From assembly GCA_025464975.1 (NCBI GenBank), contig JAODMT010000017.1, positions 124,001 to 188,000 of the forward strand: DNA of 64,000 bases, read 5' to 3'. The translations under genes and the position numbers were made by a program. Below the pieces are notes generated by a model. The model had not been told where the DNA came from, did no database searches, and saw only the letters and a list, made by a program, of their open reading frames with translations. This document shows positions 60,660-64,000 of the stretch, piece after piece (the stretch's first letter is position 1; every line of letters starts with the position of its first letter). This DNA comes from Microbacteriaceae bacterium (lineage in GTDB: Bacteria > Actinomycetota > Actinomycetes > Actinomycetales > Microbacteriaceae).

Positions 60660-62072
60660 TTAGTTGCTCGAAAACTTCATGTTGTTGGCGAGAACTCCCG
60701 CGGCGCGGTCGAGGGCGCTCCCGTCAGCGCCGATGCAACCGAGGATCAACATGGTGAGAAGTGCCCGGGTTTCGATGTTCACTCGATCGAGTTGCTTGCC
60801 GGTGTCGCCTCGACGCAGGACGTGCGCGCCGGTATGCGCGAGCTTGTTGCGGACTTCCTTCACATCCTTGACCCAGCCTGCAGAATTCAGTCCAAGCTTT
60901 TTAACACGCTCGGGGGTTACGGCTGCGAGCAGTTCTGTGAGCCTTGTCGAGAGAACGGGGCGGTCCTCTTTGAATTTCTCACGCAGGAATTGCCGGAACT
61001 CCTTGGAGTCGTCTCCGGAGTAGCTCTTGATCAGTTCCTTCAAACGCGCGTCAAGGTAACCTCCTTCGAAACGCGTGAGCGTTGGGCCGATCTTTTCGTG
61101 CATGTTCTCTGCCGCCGCTATCGCCGAAGCGGTCGACTGCTCGAGAACGCCGCGCGAGCTGTGCTGGTACATAGTTACAACCTGGGGCGCGGGGAACAAT
61201 TCTTCAACGGCGAGCCACCACGCGGCCAGTAAGTCGGCAGCATCCATGTCGCGAGTTGTTAAAATCATCTGAAGCCAGGATTGCTTGATGGGGTTGCGTC
61301 CGCGAAAACTGTCCGGTCGTATCACGGGGAGCAGTTGCGCTGGGTCGTCGGTTGCCATCCACTCGCCTAAAACGGGGGCGCCCGCTTGGTAGCAGAAAGT
61401 TAGGAGTGATTGTGCGTCCCGCAGGAGTAGGTCATGAAATCCAGCTGGTGCTGGGGGTTCGCATTGGAAAACAATGCGGACATGCTCTCCCGGGTGATTC
61501 ATTATTGCGCCAGCGGGGAACCGATCATCCGTCTCCGCTCGCATCGGGTGTTCAATCCTGACCGTTACTGCGTACTTGGTCTTGAACATGTCGGCGTATG
61601 GACCGACCAGAACAGCCGGGCGGTGCTGAGGCAGGTCAGGGTGGGGCGTACCGCGGAGGATCGGCTGAGGAAACATGCTCCATGTATCAAGACCGTGGAA
61701 ACCCACCGCCGAGTAGCGAAAGACTGCGCGATCGTATCCATCGTGGTGGCGGCCGAGGATGGCATAGGTGAAGGTTCGGTGATACCGCACGAAGGTGTCG
61801 CCATTAAGCGCGTGCTCGTCAACGAGGTGATGCTGCTGAAGATCCCAGAGGGTTACGGCTTGTCCTGTTTCCAGTTTTCCATGTAGGGTCTCAGATCCGC
61901 CGAGCTCAAAGACCTCTTGACCGATCGGGGGCGCCTCGATCGTTAGCGTCGGATTGCGCTTTATTACGCGGAGAACTCCCGGGTAGCGGAGCTCTGGCCG
62001 CTCCGGTGGCCACCACTCACCGCGGTGCTCCGCTGTCGTGTCCCAGTCGGGCAACAGTCTCGGAGTGGTCAT
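60660..62072 (-). CDS. ApeA-like HEPN protein (candidate anti-phage defence)
   Basis: 470 residues. The N-terminal part reads GEWWPPERPELRYPGVLRVI near 17-36 and later GETL/HGKLETGQAVTLWDL near 62-80, a beta-rich pattern as in the ApeA N-terminal domain. The C-terminal third is helical and includes VKDVKEVRNKLAHTGAH near 418-434, whose R-N-x3-H is the catalytic motif of HEPN ribonucleases. ApeA-type proteins act in abortive infection by cutting RNA. Location directly beside a type I R-M system in an island supports a defence role. ATG 62072 is chosen; 12 more residues upstream are possible. Assignment to ApeA is by motif reading, not by a search. Confidence 0.72.
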   Translation of the reverse strand: MTTPRLLPDWDTTAEHRGEWWPPERPELRYPGVLRVIKRNPTLTIEAPPIGQEVFELGGSETLHGKLETGQAVTLWDLQQHHLVDEHALNGDTFVRYHRTFTYAILGRHHDGYDRAVFRYSAVGFHGLDTWSMFPQPILRGTPHPDLPQHRPAVLVGPYADMFKTKYAVTVRIEHPMRAETDDRFPAGAIMNHPGEHVRIVFQCEPPAPAGFHDLLLRDAQSLLTFCYQAGAPVLGEWMATDDPAQLLPVIRPDSFRGRNPIKQSWLQMILTTRDMDAADLLAAWWLAVEELFPAPQVVTMYQHSSRGVLEQSTASAIAAAENMHEKIGPTLTRFEGGYLDARLKELIKSYSGDDSKEFRQFLREKFKEDRPVLSTRLTELLAAVTPERVKKLGLNSAGWVKDVKEVRNKLAHTGAHVLRRGDTGKQLDRVNIETRALLTMLILGCIGADGSALDRAAGVLANNMKFSSN

Positions 62073-62128
62073 ACCCGACAGTTTCGCAGCAGCCACCCGG
62101 CTACGCACGAAAATTCAGGACGTCGTCG

Positions 62129-62404
62129 TTAATGAGCCTTGTAGGTAAACGCCTTCGGCTTGCCAGGGTGCTCGTAGAGATGCCGTTTATAAACAGCCTT
62201 CACGATCGCGCGCAAGTCCTGGCTGTAGCCGACAAGCGCCCGAGCTGATGGCAGATCAGCCCAGAGGACTCCCCTGTACCAAGTTTCGTCACCGAAGCGG
62301 AGCCGTCTGATGAGCCCGAAGTAGCCGTAGTTCGGATCCACCAGCGTCAGTTCATCCGGACCGGTGCGAAACGCGTACTCGATCGGATGCCAATCGGCCA
62401 CCAT
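62129..62404 (-). CDS. Small hypothetical protein
   Basis: About 91 residues: a Trp-rich protein with WHPIEYAFRTGPDELTLVDP and YGYFGLIRRLRFGDETWYRG, then a basic helical tail (LRAIVKAVYKRHLYEHP). It looks like a folded domain by composition but no family was recognised. A start at the ATG 62404 or the adjacent GTG 62401 is suggested by AGGAG just upstream; a TTG at 62443 gives a longer reading. Located 56 bases beyond the HEPN gene start on the same strand, so it may be its partner. Confidence 0.5.
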   Translation of the reverse strand: MVADWHPIEYAFRTGPDELTLVDPNYGYFGLIRRLRFGDETWYRGVLWADLPSARALVGYSQDLRAIVKAVYKRHLYEHPGKPKAFTYKAH

Positions 62405-62472
62405 GCTCCTGTCATGAGAGCAGCCGGCCTCTGCAAGCTTCAATTCTAAAACGTGGCAACGTCATTCAGCAT

Positions 62473-62637
62473 GTGGACAAAATCCTTCGCCGTGACCCGA
62501 TCGGGCGTACGTTTCGCCCAATGGACACGATCGAGTCCCAAAACTGCCCCACCTGCCTGACCCGAATGGAGGTCGGAGGAACAGCCGAGCACCCATTTTG
62601 GATCTGCCCGGTGTGCAAGGTAGCGAGGCTCGCGTAG
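62473..62637 (+). CDS. Tiny zinc-ribbon protein
   Basis: Reads CPTCLTRMEVGG, then a short aromatic stretch (PFWICPVCKVARLA): two CxxC pairs as in small zinc-ribbon proteins of actinobacteria. From GTG 62473 the product is 54 residues; from the ATG at 62521 it is 38. No clear ribosome binding site. It is below the usual length cut-off of gene callers and overlaps weak minus-strand frames that look non-coding. Confidence 0.6.
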   Translation: MDKILRRDPIGRTFRPMDTIESQNCPTCLTRMEVGGTAEHPFWICPVCKVARLA

Positions 62638-62842
62638 CAATGCGAGGCGTTCGCTTGAGGTAGCGGGCCCCCCTTGGGTCGTGGGCATCCAAGATCAACT
62701 CAGTGGGAGGCTCTTGTCCATGTTGAGGATTCCCGGACGGAATTCTTCAGAAGCACCGTGATCTCCAATCTGTCCTTCGGCCTCCTAGCAGGAGCAGAGC
62801 GGCGATCCCGCGCCGATCGAGAACGAAGAGCGAATCGAACGG

Positions 62843-63109
62843 GTGACCGCCACAGAATGGTCACCATTCCACATCCGGAAACTAACCCCGGCCGGGATGT
62901 TTCCCAGCGGCGGCGCTGACACACTCGCTCTCTGCGACGCGAAAGTCGCTTGGGACCGATCATCTGTGGACTTCGCGCAACTGCCGACCGTTGCCGAGAA
63001 CTAGCAGAACGACGCGTTCGGCCGCATCTGCCCACGCTGCTTAGCGGCGGTGCAAGAGGTGCAAGAGGTGCAAGAGGTGCAAGAGACGGTAACGGGTCGA
63101 TCTGCTTAG
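62843..63109 (+). pseudogene. Zinc-motif protein with internal stop codon
   Basis: From GTG 62843 the frame reads TATEWSPFHIRKLTPAGMFP, then TLALCDAKVAWDRSSVDFAQ and LPTVAEN, a TAG at 63002-63004, then QNDAFGRICPRCLAAVQEV in the same frame to a stop at 63107. The Cys of LALC and the CPRC pair fit a small zinc-binding protein known from actinobacteria. The in-frame TAG splits it after 53 codons. The 3' end is lengthened by a 9-base repeat (four GGTGCAAGA units). A nonsense mutation is the simplest reading; readthrough is not excluded. Confidence 0.65.
63049..63084 (+). repeat. Four tandem copies of a 9-base unit
   Basis: GGTGCAAGA repeated four times without change. In the frame of the pseudogene it adds Val-Gln-Glu units. 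Slipped-strand copying would change the number of copies in steps of three residues. Confidence 0.85.
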
Positions 63110-63651
63110 GAGTACCCCGAAGGACGTTTGCAATACAGGTCCTTGAACAGGTACAAGTTCGCGTCCAACTGGATTCGGTTGTCCTCGCTCGGATCCGATC
63201 GGTACTCCTTGATCGAGGTGTAGACCGCGTTTAGAGAGTTGAACCAGAACAACCCGTTCTGCGCTAATTGTTGATCGCTGCGGAGGGCAGGGATGTGATT
63301 CTGCAGCGCCGAAAGTTTCCTATCGTCGGTTGCCGCATCAACTACTGCCGTGCAGTAGGGGTCCTTGCTGGAGAGCGTATACACCGTGTGGATGTCCGCT
63401 TTCGTTTGCTTCCAGCTGGTGCTTGCAACTATTTCGTCCAGCTGGCGTTTTAGTTGAGCGGCATAGGACTCGCTCGTTGGCGGAACCTCGATCCTTATTG
63501 GCTTAGCTACAGCCCCTGCATCGCGAAGGACTTGACCTAGAGGAACACCAACTTCTCGGGCGGCCACCTTAGCTGTTCCGCAACCACAGAGCATCAACAA
63601 GGACGCAAGCGCACCCACAACCGCTGTAGTCCGAGTTACCGTGTGTCCCAT
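63106..63651 (-). CDS. Small lipoprotein of unknown function
   Basis: 181 residues. Signal TTAVVGALASLLMLCGC with lipobox Leu-Cys-Gly-Cys (Cys near 24), then a helical extracytoplasmic domain (ESYAAQLKRQLDEIVASTSWKQ near 66, QNGLFWFNSLNAVYTSIKEY near 135, and the end LFKDLYCKRPSG). Two Cys (about 99 and 175) might pair. ATG 63651 sits after a GCGAGG-like site; the longer reading from 63873 has no such support and overlaps the plus-strand coding remnant. Not recognised as a named family. Confidence 0.7.
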   Translation of the reverse strand: MGHTVTRTTAVVGALASLLMLCGCGTAKVAAREVGVPLGQVLRDAGAVAKPIRIEVPPTSESYAAQLKRQLDEIVASTSWKQTKADIHTVYTLSSKDPYCTAVVDAATDDRKLSALQNHIPALRSDQQLAQNGLFWFNSLNAVYTSIKEYRSDPSEDNRIQLDANLYLFKDLYCKRPSGYS

Positions 63652-63763
63652 GGTTGCCTCGCCTCCGCAAAAGCGCCCTGCCTCCTGCTGCATATGGTCC
63701 CCGCCGGTTCCCCAATATGCAAGGGCGGCTCGGTATTCGGATGCGCGAGTGCCCGCCCCGAAG

Positions 63764-64000
63764 GCAGCACCGAAGCCGAAGGTGGATCCCACCATCGCAG
63801 CGTGCAACGAGTTCGTCACCACCTTCCAGACGCGCACCAAAGCCAACACGGATCGGGACGCGAACACGATCACGATTGATGCATGGCGCGCGATCGTGGA
63901 CGATGCGGGGGGGGTTCCGACTATGCAGGTGTCTCCGCGAAAGCCAAGGGTGACGTGAAGGATCGCATCGGTAGCCTGGTGGATGTGATCGACGGGAACC
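63764..64000 (+). pseudogene. Gene broken at a G8 tract, runs off the right edge
   Basis: One frame reads PKPKVDPTIAACNEF, then TTFQTRTKANTDRDAN and DAWRAIVDDAGG up to a run of eight G (63907-63914). After it, coding sense continues in another frame: SDYAGVSAKAKGDVKDRIGSLVDVIDGN to the window end. The joined text looks like one extracytoplasmic actinobacterial protein. The N-terminus upstream is unclear and may be further degraded. Either a real frameshift, a phase-variable gene or a base-call error in the G run. Confidence 0.6.
63907..63914 (+). repeat. Poly-G8 tract at a frameshift
   Basis: Eight consecutive G inside an otherwise coding stretch; the protein frame changes across it (see the pseudogene at 63764-64000). 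Confidence 0.8.

Noticed and set aside
62446-62698. Two overlapping minus-strand frames of 78-80 codons
   Set aside because: No domain, and the plus strand holds a convincing CxxC/CxxC zinc-ribbon reading in the same place.
62700-63035. 111-codon minus-strand frame
   Set aside because: Arg/Ser-rich text without a domain, opposite the plus-strand pseudogene whose reading is far more protein-like.
63049-63084. CRISPR or binding-site array
   Set aside because: A 9-base unit with no spacer is a simple tandem repeat.

Overview
The window is high-GC DNA from an actinobacterium, most likely of the family Microbacteriaceae. That family call is inference. It rests on the gene content (ANTAR/GAF protein, SigB/F-type sigma factor, DUF3516 helicase, DUF2795 and DUF2510 proteins), short leaders or leaderless starts just after TAnnnT -10 boxes, an actinobacterial LexA box, and an intergenic repeat family built on the word CTACTCGACC. 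Genes are dense, often overlap by 4 to 8 bases, and convergent neighbours overlap at their 3' ends.

Layout. 1-3008: a 3'-truncated DUF3516-type DEAD/DEAH helicase coupled to a nucleoside hydrolase. 3145-5644: two SDR proteins, the first fused to a zinc knuckle. 5702-9153: a FadR-type GntR regulator, an aldo/keto reductase, a fumarylacetoacetase-family hydrolase and an SDR, which together fit part of a non-phosphorylating L-fucose (6-deoxy-sugar acid) route. 9523-17945: housekeeping and stress genes, namely a 2'-5' RNA ligase-like protein, an alpha/beta hydrolase, an AlkB-like dioxygenase behind a perfect LexA box, a stand-alone DUF2090 aldolase-like protein, a secreted phosphoesterase, a zinc dehydrogenase, a histidine phosphatase, a sigma factor and an ANTAR regulator.

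17984-30702 is a glycan cluster: three GT9 heptosyltransferase-like proteins, a GmhB-like phosphatase, GmhA, two complete HldE-type kinase/nucleotidyltransferases, two GT4-type and one GT2 glycosyltransferase, an SDR and an aldehyde dehydrogenase. It supplies nearly every step from sedoheptulose-7-phosphate to ADP-heptose, but in a Gram-positive genome where there is no LPS to decorate. 30943-38259 is a LacI-controlled oligosaccharide regulon (GH43 lipoprotein, CUT1 transporter, GH2 enzyme) with two matching 16-bp operators. 38416-40271 holds an ECF sigma factor and two Pro/Thr-rich single-pass proteins. 40392-42161 holds an acetamidase/formamidase-family protein and an SDR. 42450-52796 is an AraC-linked CUT2 sugar operon that runs into a 1103-residue DUF5107-TPR protein, a zinc dehydrogenase and a DUF4380 protein, with a strong hairpin terminator in the middle.

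From about 53426 to the right edge the sequence looks like an integrated genomic island. It opens with the 3' half of a tRNA gene that still has its own terminator but lacks its 5' half. It then carries a DUF2510 protein, a complete type I restriction-modification system (hsdM-hsdS-hsdR), a large ApeA-like HEPN protein that is a candidate anti-phage factor, tiny zinc-ribbon genes, a nonsense-mutated pseudogene, a small lipoprotein and a gene broken at a G8 tract. The opposite end of the island is outside the window.
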